Source: Nomia melanderi
Lineage: Eukaryota > Arthropoda > Insecta > Hymenoptera > Halictidae
Assembly: GCF_051020985.1 (NCBI RefSeq)
Contig: NC_135001.1
Coordinates: 10,657,896 to 10,721,895 of the forward strand
Length of the DNA stretch: 64,000 nucleotides
Direction of reading: 5' to 3'
Shown here: positions 23,261 through 38,559 of the stretch, one piece after another
Numbering within the stretch: position 1 is the stretch's first letter
Layout of the letters: the number at the start of each line of letters is the position of its first letter
Notes under the pieces: model-generated
Database searches by the model: none
Seen by the model: the letters and a program-made list of their open reading frames with translations, nothing else
Told to the model about the DNA's origin: nothing
Translations under genes and position numbers: made by a program

Positions 23261-25220
23261 ATTTACCAAATTTAATTTGTACCTTGCTGTTCAATCGATT
23301 TAACAATGAAAAATTCACCTACATGGAAGAAATAAATAATCGAATTTGTGAACTCTTTTTGTCGAAGATAAAGGAGCAAAACGTTTGTACACTCAGTCTG
23401 GAGATTGTTCGCATCGTTTTAAACAATAATACGATTTTAATGGAATATTATTCATTTGTATGCACATTGCGAGCTGCGAAGTTGACACGAGTTACGTTAC
23501 CTTCAAAAAGTGACGTTTTTAAGGAGTTTCTTTTGGAGCTGATATATGGATCTTCTCAAACAGAGTTTTCTTTTTGTTTTTGGCGATGGAAGCATCGGAC
23601 AGCTACAATGATTAATTTGAAATTTCGAATAGAAATTGTGAAAGCGCATTTTTTAAAATTTCGCACAAATTTTATCGTGGTATATGCATGAATATATTAG
23701 TTATATTTAATAGTCGGCTACAAGGATAACTTTATAATGTCAGTAATTATAAGACGAGACATTTGAAGTTGATTATTTCCTGTGTTTTAGTTATTCTGTA
23801 GTTTAAATCTATTTTAGAGTTCTCTACTGAGACACAAAATATTCTTACTCGATTTAATATAGTTAACTGTCAACGAAATTTATTAATCGTAAGTTAAACG
23901 TTCAATAACATTTTAGCGAACGAATAAATCACATATATCTTTGTAGGTAGTAATTTCACGAGTAAATTAATGCGAATTGAATAATATTCGTATTTATCGA
24001 GTCTATTGTAAAATCTTTATTGCGTGTCTAAATTGATGACACGAGGCAAGGGGTTAAACGTGCAAATTTCGTGGACTTGGGACAAAATAGAGCCAGGCAG
24101 CTGTTGTCTTAATGGATTGAGCAATATTTTCTACATCTTGGTTCTTCTTAGGATTAATGTAGCTTCTTCGAAATGTATATTACATAGGTGAAAATACATA
24201 TTACGTGGCGGGGAATTGTAGAACGAGGCAAACTTAACTTTCGAGTTAATTCTTCGATGCTTCCTATTGAATTTTATTCCAATGTGTTCGGCGAACTGTT
24301 CAGGCCTCCCATTTTGTCAGATATCTTCATCGATCTCCTCGGGTTTCTCAACAACAAGGTACAATTCCAAGATAATATTTCCTGGCTGAAAATTTCTTGC
24401 GTTACCTTTGACACCGGCTCACGCCAGTAATCGCGATTTCAAACAACATAAAATTTATTCATAGAATATAAATAATTCAGCATTTCTACGGTCGTTTCTA
24501 ATTCCGAATTGTGAAAAACAGATAAACGGCCCGAACGGGCTCCATACGCTATTAATTTAATTTTAATTTATGGTGAAAGTACAAACACTGTTTCACATAT
24601 ATTACGATTTAATTAAACTCCTCCGTGAGCTTCGGTTTACTGATAATTAGGAGCCAGTAAGAAAAAAGTGCTTAAACTTACCGGGAATGTACTTTCAGTG
24701 TTTACGAGTTGTTTCGTAGTCCCACTTCGGCAACGTATGATAAGAAGGAGTTTGCAAACGATGTTACATGAAGAAGTAAAGATGGATTCGCCGGGTATAA
24801 AATTGCTAATGGCACTGATAACGTAGAAAATATTGATAATGCTATGTGCGTTGCATTACGTTGAGTGAAAATGAGCAAATGTGACGAAGAATCGTAGAAC
24901 CAGTCGAATTTAAGATTCTAGTTACGTCCTGGGCAATTCTTAAATCATTTCTGATACTACTTGACACGAATAAGCTGTCTGCAAACTTCACCCACACTTT
25001 CCACCAATTTCTCTATTCTTTTATACATTGATACCTGCTTCAAAAGTAAACTTCTGTTTCTAATAATATCTATTTCCACAGAAAAGTGCGAATTAATTTA
25101 ATACAAGCAATTTGTAAACGGTAAACTCAAGTCGTAAACGAAGTTGCTCCCTTAATTGAATGTCAACTCCGATCCAACTTAATTCGCAAAATATTAATGC
25201 GATAATTGCTCGAACAATGC
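23261..25220. other. AT-rich spacer with a TTAACCCC-type element end
   Basis: A 135-codon frame (23284-23691) shows no domain. At 24042-24057 the string GAGGCAAGGGGTTAA is the inverted form of the TTAACCCCTTGCC end seen at 42535; the opposite end was not found. No gene seen. Confidence 0.4.
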
Positions 25221-25360
25221 ACAAAGGTTAATGATCCTCGCCAGTCTTCTTGGCACTTATTCCCGCCAAATTGCTCGATGTGCATCTCGTCAGTAGATCG
25301 CGGATGTTTATGGAAATCTACATTTTCGTAGGCTGATTTCGAGAAATTGGAGTTAAATTG
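25221..25360. promoter_or_regulatory. Patch with an E2F-like site
   Basis: TTCCCGCCAAA at 25259-25269 is a close match to the E2F consensus (TTTSGCGC / TTTCCCGCC). It lies in a short GC-richer patch. A single site is weak evidence. Confidence 0.3.
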
Positions 25361-26897
25361 ATTTCTCTTTCCTCGGTAACTAATTTCAATAGAATAGAAA
25401 TGATTATTTTGATTGTAAGTTTCCTGGATTGCAAAGATTTTTGCGAATTATAAGTTTAAAAGAACGCACAATTTATTCATTGCTTATCGTAGCTCAAGCG
25501 ATTAGAAACAGCTCCATTGCAAAACACAAAAAACGAAAGCTCAGGCAGAGGTAGATGAACTAGTAAAATTGCACCGTCGCTTTATATTCGATCCATTCGG
25601 CTGAAAGGTCCAGTTGTATCTTCTGTCGTAGGAACTTTTCTGTTAGCGACTTCCAAGCTAAATGTATTATCTGAAATATTCAAAAAATATCCTTGATCGA
25701 TGATAACGCATCAAATTTTTCAACGTAAATCACTGAAAGAATTGTTTCTATTGATATTAAAATCAGAAAATAGTATTTTGCGTACGTATATCAAAGAAAT
25801 AAAACAGAAGGGATATAAAATTGAAAGGGAAGTTAATGAAATCACGAACTTTCAATGAAATAATAAACGATCCTGCTGTCTTAGAAAATATAGAACACCA
25901 CAGTGTTCGTTTATATGAAAAAAATTCCAAACTTAGTATTAAGCGGAATGACAAAACATTGGAAAACTTGCAACATTACAAAGAAGAAGATGACGAGATA
26001 AAGATTACCAAGGAATTTCCTGTACGTCCGAAGATGATTAAATACTTCCCTGAATCACTGTTTTGAATTTTCTAGTATCCACTTTAACATTAACATTTCA
26101 TTTACATATGGCGATCGTTGTTATCCTATTTGCCTTCATTAGCATTAATGAAAATATTTTCCATATCTAATAAGTGAATTCTTTTTGCCAGGAGTGATAT
26201 CTACTTGATTAGGAGCGTCTTCAATATTTTCAAGTCGAAAAAACGACAGCTACTGATCAAAGTATAATTAGACTAACCATATCCAACTATTAGTCATATA
26301 CCATTATTATCTCATATATGAGTCTCTATAATCTACTAATAACTATTAGTCAGCAAATAACTGAGATTTTCTTATAATTAGTCAATTATCATTATCTTCT
26401 ATATACAAATATATATTATCCAACAACAGCTATTAGTAACAGAATGACTAAGCCAACAGACTAATTATACTAAAAAAATCTTGGCCGGACACGAGTATAC
26501 TCGTGTTCGTTTATGCATCGGTTTTAACTATTGTTGGAGTGCAAAATCATGTAAATTGCGATTACAATATTGTTCGTTGCGTTCGATAGGGTACGTTTAA
26601 GTTCTGTGTTAGTAGCACTACCACTGGAATTTAGTTATTTCAATTTTAGTCAAATTTCGCTGACACATTAATAATTTAGTAGAAATACACATTATTTAGC
26701 CGGTTAATGTTGCGTTAATGCTAGGTTAAGGACATCTATACTACAGTTTATTCTATCGTTCCAAAAATTGATGGTCGTTCATTTAGAGCTTGAAAATTCG
26801 AAGTTTAAAAATCAGAAAACGTATTCGTGTAATTGCATCAATCAAAATGGACATAAACATTTAGCAAATACTGATTATAAAACTCGTAAACTTAGTG
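25361..26897. other. AT-rich spacer with an 81-codon frame and a palindrome
   Basis: The + frame 25821-26066 encodes a Lys/Glu-rich peptide of protein-like composition but no known domain; I regard it as probably chance. A 24-base near-perfect palindrome centred on GAGTATACTC lies at 26486-26509. TTAGTCA-like short repeats occur at 26260-26460. Confidence 0.4.
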
Positions 26898-27050
26898 TTA
26901 ACACTTATCCAACCGACTGGAGTGATCTCCCACTTTTCAATTAGCAATAAATCGCCTTTTATTTCCTGTATGTTTTCGTTTGTCATTTAGTAAGTCTTGG
27001 ACTTACTCAGTGAAAAACTCAGTTTAACTGTTCGGTAGTTTCAGTGTTAA
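26898..27050. mobile_element. TTAA-flanked MITE, copy a (piggyBac-like)
   Basis: TTAA at both ends (26898-26901 and 27047-27050). The right end, TTCGGTAGTTTCAGTGTTAA, matches the right ends of the copies at 33.8 and 49.5 kb. The left end reads TTAACACTTATCCAACCGAC, followed by a GGAG-TGAT-CTCC hairpin. TTAA target sites are the hallmark of piggyBac elements. There is no transposase, so it is non-autonomous. Confidence 0.6.
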
Positions 27051-27089
27051 ATAATACAATAAAATTCGTAAATCTTCTCGAAAAAACAT

Positions 27090-27510
27090 GAAACTCGTTT
27101 TCCTCGTGCAACGCGCGTACTCGACGCAGCGACTAAGTTCAAAGGACTCGATTTTCGTCGTTATCTTCGGCTGCGGGTCTAGTAGTCACACGAGCAGCTG
27201 AGTAGAAGGAAAATAGGAGTCGAAGACAGATTCCTCGAGCGAAGTGCGATGACCTGCTCAAAAACGCAACGAACGTGATGTCACTTGCCATTCGTTCGGT
27301 GCGGACCGCGTTTACGCGCATTCGATCCTCCTTCTCGCCTCGCAGTGAGATCTTAATTCCACGATCTAGTTTTTCCGTGGTATTTTGTCGGACGAGAGCA
27401 TTTTCACGGGAGGAGGAAATTAACTGGCTCTTCGGAGAAAGTCTTCGAAGTCGGCGGCTACGCGTACTTGATCGTGATTGTTACCGCACGTTCCACGATC
27501 GTTTTTTTTT
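27090..27510. promoter_or_regulatory. GC-moderate island in intron 1
   Basis: CpG-richer block with frames on both strands (60 and 93 codons) and no recognised product. Possible enhancer. Confidence 0.25.
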
Positions 27511-30500
27511 ATTTTTTGTGATAATATTGAATTTTCAACTAATTAGTGGATCGTAAAAATTTAGAATTACTTTTTGGTGTATGTAAATTTTGTATAAAAT
27601 TTGCTTAAATATTTCTGTGTTCGTTTGTTTGTAAGAATTATTAGATGAATTTTTAGTAATAAATAACTGACAATGAAAGGGATGTTCAGAATTGAATAAT
27701 AAAATATCTATATATTTTTTTAAAAATTGTGTATATTAGGTAAGGATTTAATTGGGTTCATTATACACTAATATAGGAGCATATTCCAACTAATATTCTA
27801 ATACATAGAAACATTACAAAACAAAAACACAAATTCCAAATTATATAAGAAAACATTAGGACAACAAGTAAATCACTAAACAAAATGACATCTTGTTCGC
27901 AATCTCAAAAAAATGACTAGGAGAACTATTGGAACGAAAGAACTTGTAGAATAATTCGATCATTTTTCCGTTCAACGATCACATTACTTAATCTTCGGCC
28001 ATTTCCAGCAGAAATTTGATTGATTTCTGTTCTCCGTTAAATGAAATTCATGAAATTTCGCGAGCTGATGGAAGCATCATAAATTCCTCTGTGGATTTTA
28101 TGTGCACAAATACGCTATACTCGAATTGTAGGTGTCTCGAACAGCGAAACTCCGTTCCACTTACACCTATATACTACAATCGATGAATTTCACAATCAGT
28201 TTGATGGAATTATTAAGCACTTTTACGTTCTCCTCGAGTCCGGCTAAGTTTCAGATGGCCTTCACTTCTAAGGAACAATTTTCCAGTCACGAAGAAGTTG
28301 TTGATATCGCGAATAGTGGTGAAGAGAAGATAGACGAAGATATATCCCGACGATACTTGCAATCGTGTGTAGTGTTCGCCTTCGACGATATTGAAAATGA
28401 AAGAAAGGAACAACATCGAACTTGTGAAGAGATAACCTATATATGTGGTGGGTTAATAATTCAATGTCGTTTTATATTATTCAATAACTATTTTTTATTC
28501 GTTTATCCACCGGAAAAGTAAACTTTCCACGAAAGTATGCTAATTAATATGCAATGTTCCGTAACACACATACACTACATCGTCGAAGCATTTTTAGCAT
28601 CTATAGTAATAGTTTTTAAAAAATCTGTGAATTACTAGTTTGTAATTACATACTATGATAACCAGTTAAATTCGATCCACATAGATTTTAATGTGCGATT
28701 ATTGAACTATGATTTTATATGACTTTCTAAAATTCAGTGTAGGTAAAGATTGATAAATTCTAACAATCTTTTGTATCTCTTTAGATTCCGATCCGAACGT
28801 AAAGTTAAATAATTGAAAATAATATCCTTAATGAAGAAGACATTTGTTTTATTTTTTGCCTTGAACTTCTGTAAATTACTCTACGAGTAACAGTAGGTAT
28901 TGTATATGTGTCTATAGTGCTGCCACGGATTCTTAGAACAGTAGTTTTTGAAAAATCGTGATCAGTAATCGATCAAAACAAGCAGAATCAGCAAGTTTGT
29001 CTAGGGAATAACTCGTTTCTATTTTAAGTGCGTGTACAGTCGGCCAGGAAAGCTGCGTGAGCTTGGCAAATATTAAATATTTTAAACGAATAAACATCTG
29101 TTTTGAGCATTCTATGAACATCCATGCATTTACTAGCTGAAAACTAACAGTTATCATGAATATGGTATTGAAGTGAATAATATTAAATAAAACACAATCT
29201 TGTAAACAATATTTTGTAGTCTATAATATACCTCTGGTAATTGTATAATAGAACTCATGATGTTACCCGTTCAATTTATTTATGATTTCTGGTATGCAAA
29301 TATATAAAACGCCACAATTTTTCGAAATCTGTCTACATTTTACGAAGAAATGAATTAATGTTGATGAATTCGGTATTTGGCAAGTGCACGCGGAGTTTTG
29401 TGGTTAACTGTACATATGAAATGCGAAGGACGCTTAAGTACAACCTCATTCGTTAAAATAGAAATATGGCTGTAACTTTTCGAACATATCGGACAATTTA
29501 TCTTGGAACAAGTACACTGAGAGTTTCGATAATGCGAAGCATCAATAGTGGTTTCAAAATGAACTCCTCAAACGTGACGGGCTATAAATTGTCTTCTTTG
29601 AAACTGTGACTGACAACGAAGATAAAGTTATAGCGTCTGATAATCCTTTGACAAAATAATTTTGTATTGTACAATTCCAAGAAAAAATGACCATAGTCTT
29701 TGCACTAAAATTTCACTTAGACAATGAAAAGACGTTCGAATTTTCAAATTTTCCTTCTAACAGTATTAAGTTTCTTTTATTAATGTTTTTTTAATGTATT
29801 GCCTTTTAATATATTTCCATTCTAAGCATTTACATAAATACACGAGTCTCTAAAAAATCATAGATAAGATGTTTCAAAATGACCAACTTATATGTCAGGG
29901 GACAATAAAATTCAAATCACTTTTTAAAATTCTTTCATAACACGTAAATAAATAGCGAGCCATTGTAAACATTTCTGGAGCAGTTATTTTTATCAAGACA
30001 CAATAAGACTCTATGAACAATAAAATCAAAAATGCCTAACTAGAGTACAGATCTGTGTTTCATGAATCGTGATTCCGTTGTTTTAATATCTTTTCCCTAG
30101 AAAGTTAAATGTTCCCTGTGATGGAACACTGTATTACAATTGAAGTTCGCTGTTCTGTAGTAGAGAAGTGAACGGACGCTTCACGGCAAGAAAATCGGCG
30201 CATTAAATAGATATTCTATTTTATTGGATAAAAAGAATCAAATTCTTTCGGAAATTTTTCAATCTTTCATGTCTTAAAAATAACCTCCTACATAATTTTG
30301 TCGAAATTCGAAGTTTTATCAAAATTATAGCCACTTGAACCAACGGACACTTCAAGTTAGTAAAATTTTTTGGGGCCTGAATATTTTTTTGACTGATTTC
30401 TTCAAAAAAATTGAAAATATCAATTTGAAACTTTTACAGCAAATGCATAAGAATAACGTGTACATATTTAATTACTTGGCTTTAATAATAAAAAAAGTAT

Positions 30501-30840
30501 TAATAAATTTGTCACGAAATTATCCCGCTTTTCGTTTCAATGGCCAGCACACTTATAATTTTCGAGTTTCTCGTTTCATTAGACCTCAAACAATGGACAC
30601 GTTCTTCCAAAATAAAACGAAATGCTCGTAGTTGACGTTTTGGATCTTTTAAATATTTAAAAACGTATCCACCGTCCGCTCGTAATTTTTTTTCCAATAA
30701 CATTTTCCAGTCGTACCTTACAACGAGAGACCAATAAAATAAAATGAAAAAGGTGTCACGTTGTTCTTTGAACTTGAAGAAATTCATGTATAAACGTTGG
30801 TATTATTCGTTGTTCCCGTTTTCTGGGAAAAAAGTTTGTG
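27511..30840. other. Long AT-rich spacer; no gene seen
   Basis: The longest frame (28132-28521, 129 codons, +) includes a Glu/Asp-rich middle but no domain I recognise, and has no clear splice context. A small GC-richer patch near 29390-29600 has no frame. No element ends recognised. Confidence 0.4.
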
Positions 30841-31080
30841 AAGAAAGGTCGACTTTTCGGGCGCACAAAGTGGAATACACCCTTAATTGATTACTCGGAC
30901 GAGTCTGTAGCGGCGAAATCCTTTGAGATCGAATTCTACACGGGAAGAAAAAAAAAGGAATTTCTCCGCGTGAAATTTCACAGAGCCGTCGTGAATCTCT
31001 CGTGGCATGCAGTTTGAAAAGAAACGCAGATAAGAAACGAGGAATTGAATCGGGCCAATGATAGGCTTCGCATGATCATC
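30841..31080. promoter_or_regulatory. Small GC-moderate patch
   Basis: Short CpG-richer interval in AT-rich DNA, lacking a coding frame. Confidence 0.2.
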
Positions 31081-33218
<2,138 letters not shown>

Positions 33219-33289
33219 AACCCTTTCAGCAACGCTGTCGGTTATTTATTTCGTTCTAACCGTCCGGTTTATGTGTTTCTCAATTAAAC

Positions 33290-33560
33290 GATAAACAGAG
33301 ATATCGTCGGTCCCCGGGATACGAATTGCTGAACGTCCGGAACTCCGTGTTTCTCGATTAATCCTGGGACGCGGCGCGCATCCTTCCCGCCTTTTTCACC
33401 GCGGCCGCCATTCCTGACTGCAAATTGTCGCGAAACCACTGCGCGTAACAGTTTAATCATATCTTGTGATTGGTCATGATAAAATCACGATAACCCCGAC
33501 ACTTGTCCTTCCAATCGTCAGCGTTCCGCTGGGCGCGCGGGTATCTCAAGAAATTCGGAA
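33290..33560. promoter_or_regulatory. GC-rich island next to the CT microsatellite
   Basis: Contains GCGGCCGCCATT near 33401, a Pho/YY1-like GCCAT core, and TTCCCGCC, an E2F-like core, near 33384. A GAGA array beside Pho-like sites recalls Polycomb response elements, but the combination is only suggestive. Confidence 0.35.
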
Positions 33561-33793
33561 TTCATTAATTTTTACTCAGGAATTCGTAAAGATTTTATAG
33601 AGTGACTTTTTGCGTGACGGGATTCGTCAGAAATTGATTCTATCAAATAAGAAAATACTTCGTACGTTGGCTCGAGGTATTTCAGGGTCGTTCCAGCAGC
33701 ATTTATGCTAACTCCAAATATTTGATGTAAATATGTGTAATATTTACGTTGAATTCAGTTACATTAAACTGAATTGTTAGAAATTGTATTGCA

Positions 33794-34020
33794 TCAACGC
33801 TAAACCCACCAGGCGGGTCAAATTGACCCATTCCTGATTTCTTCATTTTGCAATTATTATAAAGACAACAGATGTTTCTCCGAGAAATTATTAAACAAAT
33901 TGATTCAGCAATACGCGGACTGCGTTACAAATGAATTAAAGTTTCAAAAGATACACTCTTGAAGTTTCTATACAGGAATTTCGAAAAGTCAATTTAACTG
34001 TTCGGTAGTTTTACTGTTAA
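33794..34020. mobile_element. TTAA-flanked MITE, copy b (near full length)
   Basis: About 227 bases. The left end is AACGCTAAACCCACC (TTAA decayed to TCAA) followed by the hairpin GGGTC-AAATT-GACCC. The right end is TTCGGTAGTTTTACTGTTAA. The interior matches the 49.5 kb copy almost throughout (ACAACAGATGTTTCTC, GAAATTATTAAA, CAATACGC). No coding capacity. Confidence 0.75.
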
Positions 34021-36360
34021 ACATTTGGCGATAGTTCATTTATAGGTGAATTTGATGAAAAGTAGTTTAAAAAGCTTTCGAACAGCTTTTGAAAAGTAAA
34101 CATGTTAAGATTTTTAAGAAATTGTATTTGATTTAGCTTACTTCGACTGTATGTATTTATTCGAAATTTTGATGTATACATATATGACCTAATGATTGTA
34201 AAATATGGTTTAGGTATATTCAGGATGGCTGTTATTTAAATGGAACGAAGCACCTAGAATGAAGGTGTATAAACTATAAATGATATAAAATACGAAATAT
34301 ACATACATGTAATAAACTTTTTAAGATCTTAAGCTCGCGACGATAATTCGAGGAAGTAAATATTTTATATAATTTTGGAGTGCATTATCTTGCGAGAAAC
34401 GTACGAATCGGTATGTAAGTTTCTTCATAAATGTATCATACGTCTTTTAATTCCGTAATGGACTCTACCTTTTTGTTCGCAAAATTTTTATGGTTTAATT
34501 ATTTCATTAACATTCCGTGGCTAATCACGCCATTCCAGGTATTCTTCCCTATGATGTCTATAAAACCAGTTAATCTTTTATTATACTCGCCGGTGCGTAA
34601 TTGTTCTATTATTCGGCTTTTTTGTAAAATTTGCTTCCGTTTTACAATTTTACTATCAATCGAATATGCATGAAACACGCATTGCAGGCTATTATTCTTT
34701 CTTTCTTTTTTTGTTTCATTACGGTGGATACTCATAGTTCTTGCCGTTCGTTCTTGCCGTTCATACTTGCCTTTTAATTTGAATGACTTGTACAATACAA
34801 AGAAGTAAAATTATGTGAAGTATTATTGTTAAATGACATTAATAATTACTTGTTCCGAGTGTGTCGAAATACAGGGAATCTATTGCCAAACAAGCATGCT
34901 TGTACAAACATTACTAACGATGTTTACAAATTCACATAAATATATGGCCAAACATAAGTAGAGATGAATTGTTGAATTTGCAACGTTTAATTAATCACGC
35001 AAAATTAATTATTTTCACGTTTTCCTGTTTCTGCTTTATTTTTCTTACTGCTTGCTAATTACAATTTTAATCGTGCCCCGAATAAAATTATTTTTCGCGA
35101 TTTATCGTGATTTAAATTATCCTAATATCCCCGGTTCGAAGTCTTGTGTAGCATGACAAATTTCGTATTTCGAAATGCGACAATTGAAACGGTGCATAGA
35201 CAATGGTTTACAGTTTCTCATTAACAGGGCATGTATTATGCATTTTATTCTAATTAGAAAACCGAAAATTAATAAAAGATGTCATTACTGATTTAAATCG
35301 TTTCATAAATAATAAATGAGGACACGGCGGGTCATTATGAATCACCAGTTACTTCTGCGCGACAGTTTTACAAACTTAGAAGCTGATGGCAGTTTACTTA
35401 TCTGAAAGATATATCAATAGTATTATTTACAGCACGAACCTTAACAATTGCTTTATTATCGAAAAATAATATGTTTCGGAAATTATAGGGAAACTTAACA
35501 TTTGTTGACGAACTGTAAATTAAAGTACAACAAAAATGTGTAACATCTCACGATGAAGTTCTCGAAAAATTCTTGGTGTCATAAAAGCTTTTACTTTATC
35601 CAACTCATGTGTTATTATGCTATAAATCACGGGAATTATACAATTTTTATTTAAGCCAATTCCAAGCACCGAATTGAGCGATGGACGGGATCGCTAATAT
35701 GTTTTTTTTATGCTAGAAGACCTCGTTGATGCGTTCGCACCGAATTTTCTAGTTTTTAGAACGTGTTCGGGACAGCGTGACAAATTAAGCGGGAGAAGAA
35801 GAGAGAGAGACAGAGAGAAAGGTGCGGCGCCACGATTTCCTCTTAGAATGATTAAACTGCTTGGATACATACGCACATGATTTTCTTAATAATAATAATC
35901 ATTACATTTTATACTGTAATACAGTTAGGTCTCGTTTCTGCGTGCACTAGTTCTACAAGTTAACATATTCGTCTCAACTCTTAGTATCATGCAACGACGA
36001 AAAACAATCAACACTTAATACATATATATATAAAATAATTTCTATGATATATTTCGTACAAATTATCGATGTATTAAAATTATTGACAAAAATAAAGAAA
36101 CTTGTGTTAAATTTCGTCATTTCCATATTTTATTATATTTCATATACTATATAAATAAAATAACTATGAATTTAATGTCACGATGAGAAGAAGCATATTT
36201 TCAGTAATTTCCAACAAGGAACTCATAAAATTACTCGATTACATGAATTAGAGAAAATATTATTTTCTGCTGAAATAAAATAAAAGGTTATATAATGAAC
36301 AACTAATCTGGTCAACATACAAAATCACTCGATATAAGAGACGATAAATTATATTATATT
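34021..36360. other. AT-rich spacer
   Basis: No gene. A palindromic ACTGTAATACAGT occurs at about 35916 and again at about 36508. Nothing else recognised. Confidence 0.45.
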
Positions 36361-36830
36361 AATAACGCTCCCGAATGTTTGAACACGAGCAAACACGCAG
36401 CTACGTTACACCGCGAGCATAAACGAATTGTTCGTAAATCAAAAATCCCATGGTTCTCAATTTATCCAGAATGTCTGTCTTCCAATTAGGTTGGGTAATC
36501 CCGGTTTACTGTAATACAGTTTTGCTCTGTCGGCGACAAGTCGCGGACAGACGAATAGAGAGAAGTTGTTAGTCGAGTTCCCTGGTGTTGACAACACACT
36601 AAGGGGGTGTGTTGGCCCATAATATGTGTGACAAGCGACTAAGCACCGTCTAACATCCGACTTGACTGCATATTAATAGATCCTAATATACGCCGCCGCT
36701 CGGCATCGTTACGTCTGCCGTTTGTTCCGCAAACTATAGAGACTATTAGAGCGTAGACGGTCCGTCCGCGTAAATTTTTCTGCGTTTCAACGGTGAACCT
36801 GTGACGCGCGCGCGCTCACGAGCGACACGA
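36361..36830. promoter_or_regulatory. GC-moderate block with hairpins; possible solo LTR
   Basis: Holds a hairpin CTGTCGGCGAC-AA-GTCGCGGACAG (36527-36550, one G/G mismatch) and AACACAC/GTGTGTT (36593-36613). TGTTGGCCCATAATATGTG at about 36610 looks like the start of a copia-type LTR, which might run to about 36790. A second LTR and a clear target duplication are not seen. Confidence 0.25.
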
Positions 36831-38090
36831 AAATGGAGGAAAAAGAAGAAAATGGTTGTCCGCTTCCTATTGATGCGCCATTCCCGGTCCCACTGTTTAT
36901 ACAGTCGTGAGTGTCGTGAAACTGAAATAGAATTTCATTTCCTGTATTTATAATCTCAAGTAAATTAAAAACGCCCGGCAAGAAAGAATGATGTATTAAA
37001 AAATTTATATTTTTCTTTCCCGGGGATTTTTACGAGCCGCGGACGTGTTTTAATAACTGGACTGCGGATTTTTATGCATCCACTGCTTATACGGGCTCAC
37101 GTAAAAGGATGTGTGGAAATTTTCATGGATTTTTATTTCTCCTAGATCCTTTTTTCGAACGTACCGTGACGATTAACACGAGAGAGAAAATTCTATTTCA
37201 CCTTAATTTCGTGTTTGTTGACTATAGAGATAGTTTACGAGGGAATTCGATTGAACAAAAGTGAGTTAAATTTTAATATTTTGTCATTGAGCAAAATTTT
37301 CGGTTGGACGTTAATTTCAGACTGATATTTAACAAAAATCACTTTGACAATCTGAAGTGAAATGATGTAGGACTATACAGAATTCGGGTATTCCTTCAGT
37401 TTTATTTACGATTGCTGAAATGATTTAAATTGGAAATTTGCATGAGACATCCAGGGTTTAAGTTATGGATACTGACATTCTTTCGAAGTTAACGACCGAA
37501 GAACACCTCGCTCGGCGAACTGTGTAATCGCAGCCGATAATCCGCGTTATAAAATACAAGTTCGAAATTATTCATCCTATTTCGCGAAATAAATGAACGG
37601 AAATGAAAATCTTCTGCAGCCGGATCGTGCTTCATGTTGCATATGTATCGGAAGTAGCACTGTCTACTTTGCAAATCGGCTTATAATGATAGTCTACCTC
37701 GCGTTCCAATGCGCACTACATACTAATCTAATTTGTAAATCGACCGTGTATTTACATCTCTACCGATAACAGCAACTTTATATACACATTGACTAGTCAC
37801 TCTGGCAAAAATAAGCTAGGAGTGATATCGAATGTTCGTTAGGAAGGTGAGTCACCACGGGACATAGAAATCATTGCGAACGTAATCGCAGGAATTCTCG
37901 TGACTGCCTTGTTCGTGGACTTTCCATTATCCGAACAGCGTATCTTTCAACAACAGATGTCTCCACTTGACGCAAACGTGTCGCCAAACATTAAGAAACA
38001 AGAGAATTCTAGCGGGTGCACGATCAAAATGTAAAATATAAATATCACATAGAACAATAGAATACAACATAATTTAACAGATTAATGACA
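36831..38090. other. AT-rich spacer
   Basis: No credible gene or element. Short frames only. Confidence 0.45.
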
Positions 38091-38293
38091 ATAACACTAA
38101 AATTACCAAGCAGTTAAATTGAATTTTGCAAATGTCTCAATAGCAACTCCAAGAGTGCATCTGTGGAGACTTTAATTGATTTACAATTCAGTTTGCGTGG
38201 CGCTGAATTAATTGCTTTAATAATAATTTCTCAGAGAAACATTTGTTATTTTTTTAATAATTCCAAAAACAAGAACGGTAGTTTTAGTGTTAA
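38091..38293 (-). mobile_element. TTAA-flanked MITE, copy c (inverted, internal deletion)
   Basis: About 203 bases in the opposite orientation to copies b and d. The right boundary GGTAGTTTTAGTGTTAA is intact; the left TTAA has decayed to ATAA before CACTAAAATTACC. It keeps the ATTTCTCAGAGAAACA and TTTACAATTCAGTTTGCG interior segments but has lost the GGGTC hairpin. Confidence 0.7.
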
Positions 38294-38559
38294 TATTATG
38301 AGTAACGTGAGAAGACAATACAATTTTCGATTTCATTCTAAAAGTCACTTTATTACTCTATCAATTTCAAAGAGGAAATTTTCTAAGTGTACGAAACTTC
38401 TATAGTAAGAGAACCTTTAACAGAAAGATTAAAGACAATTGAAAAAATGAAATTACAGAAGAATTAATTAATCATTATACAGGCAATTCCTTAGGACAAT
38501 ACTCACGGTCTTCTAATGAAATACATAGTCCATGATTTGTAATGTATTCCTGGTCGGTC

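Noticed and set aside
25821..26066. 81-codon Lys/Glu-rich frame that looks protein-like
   Set aside because: No known domain, no convincing splice sites and within chance length for AT-rich DNA; kept only as a note in the spacer.
28132..28521. 129-codon + frame
   Set aside because: No recognised motif and no supported exon boundaries.
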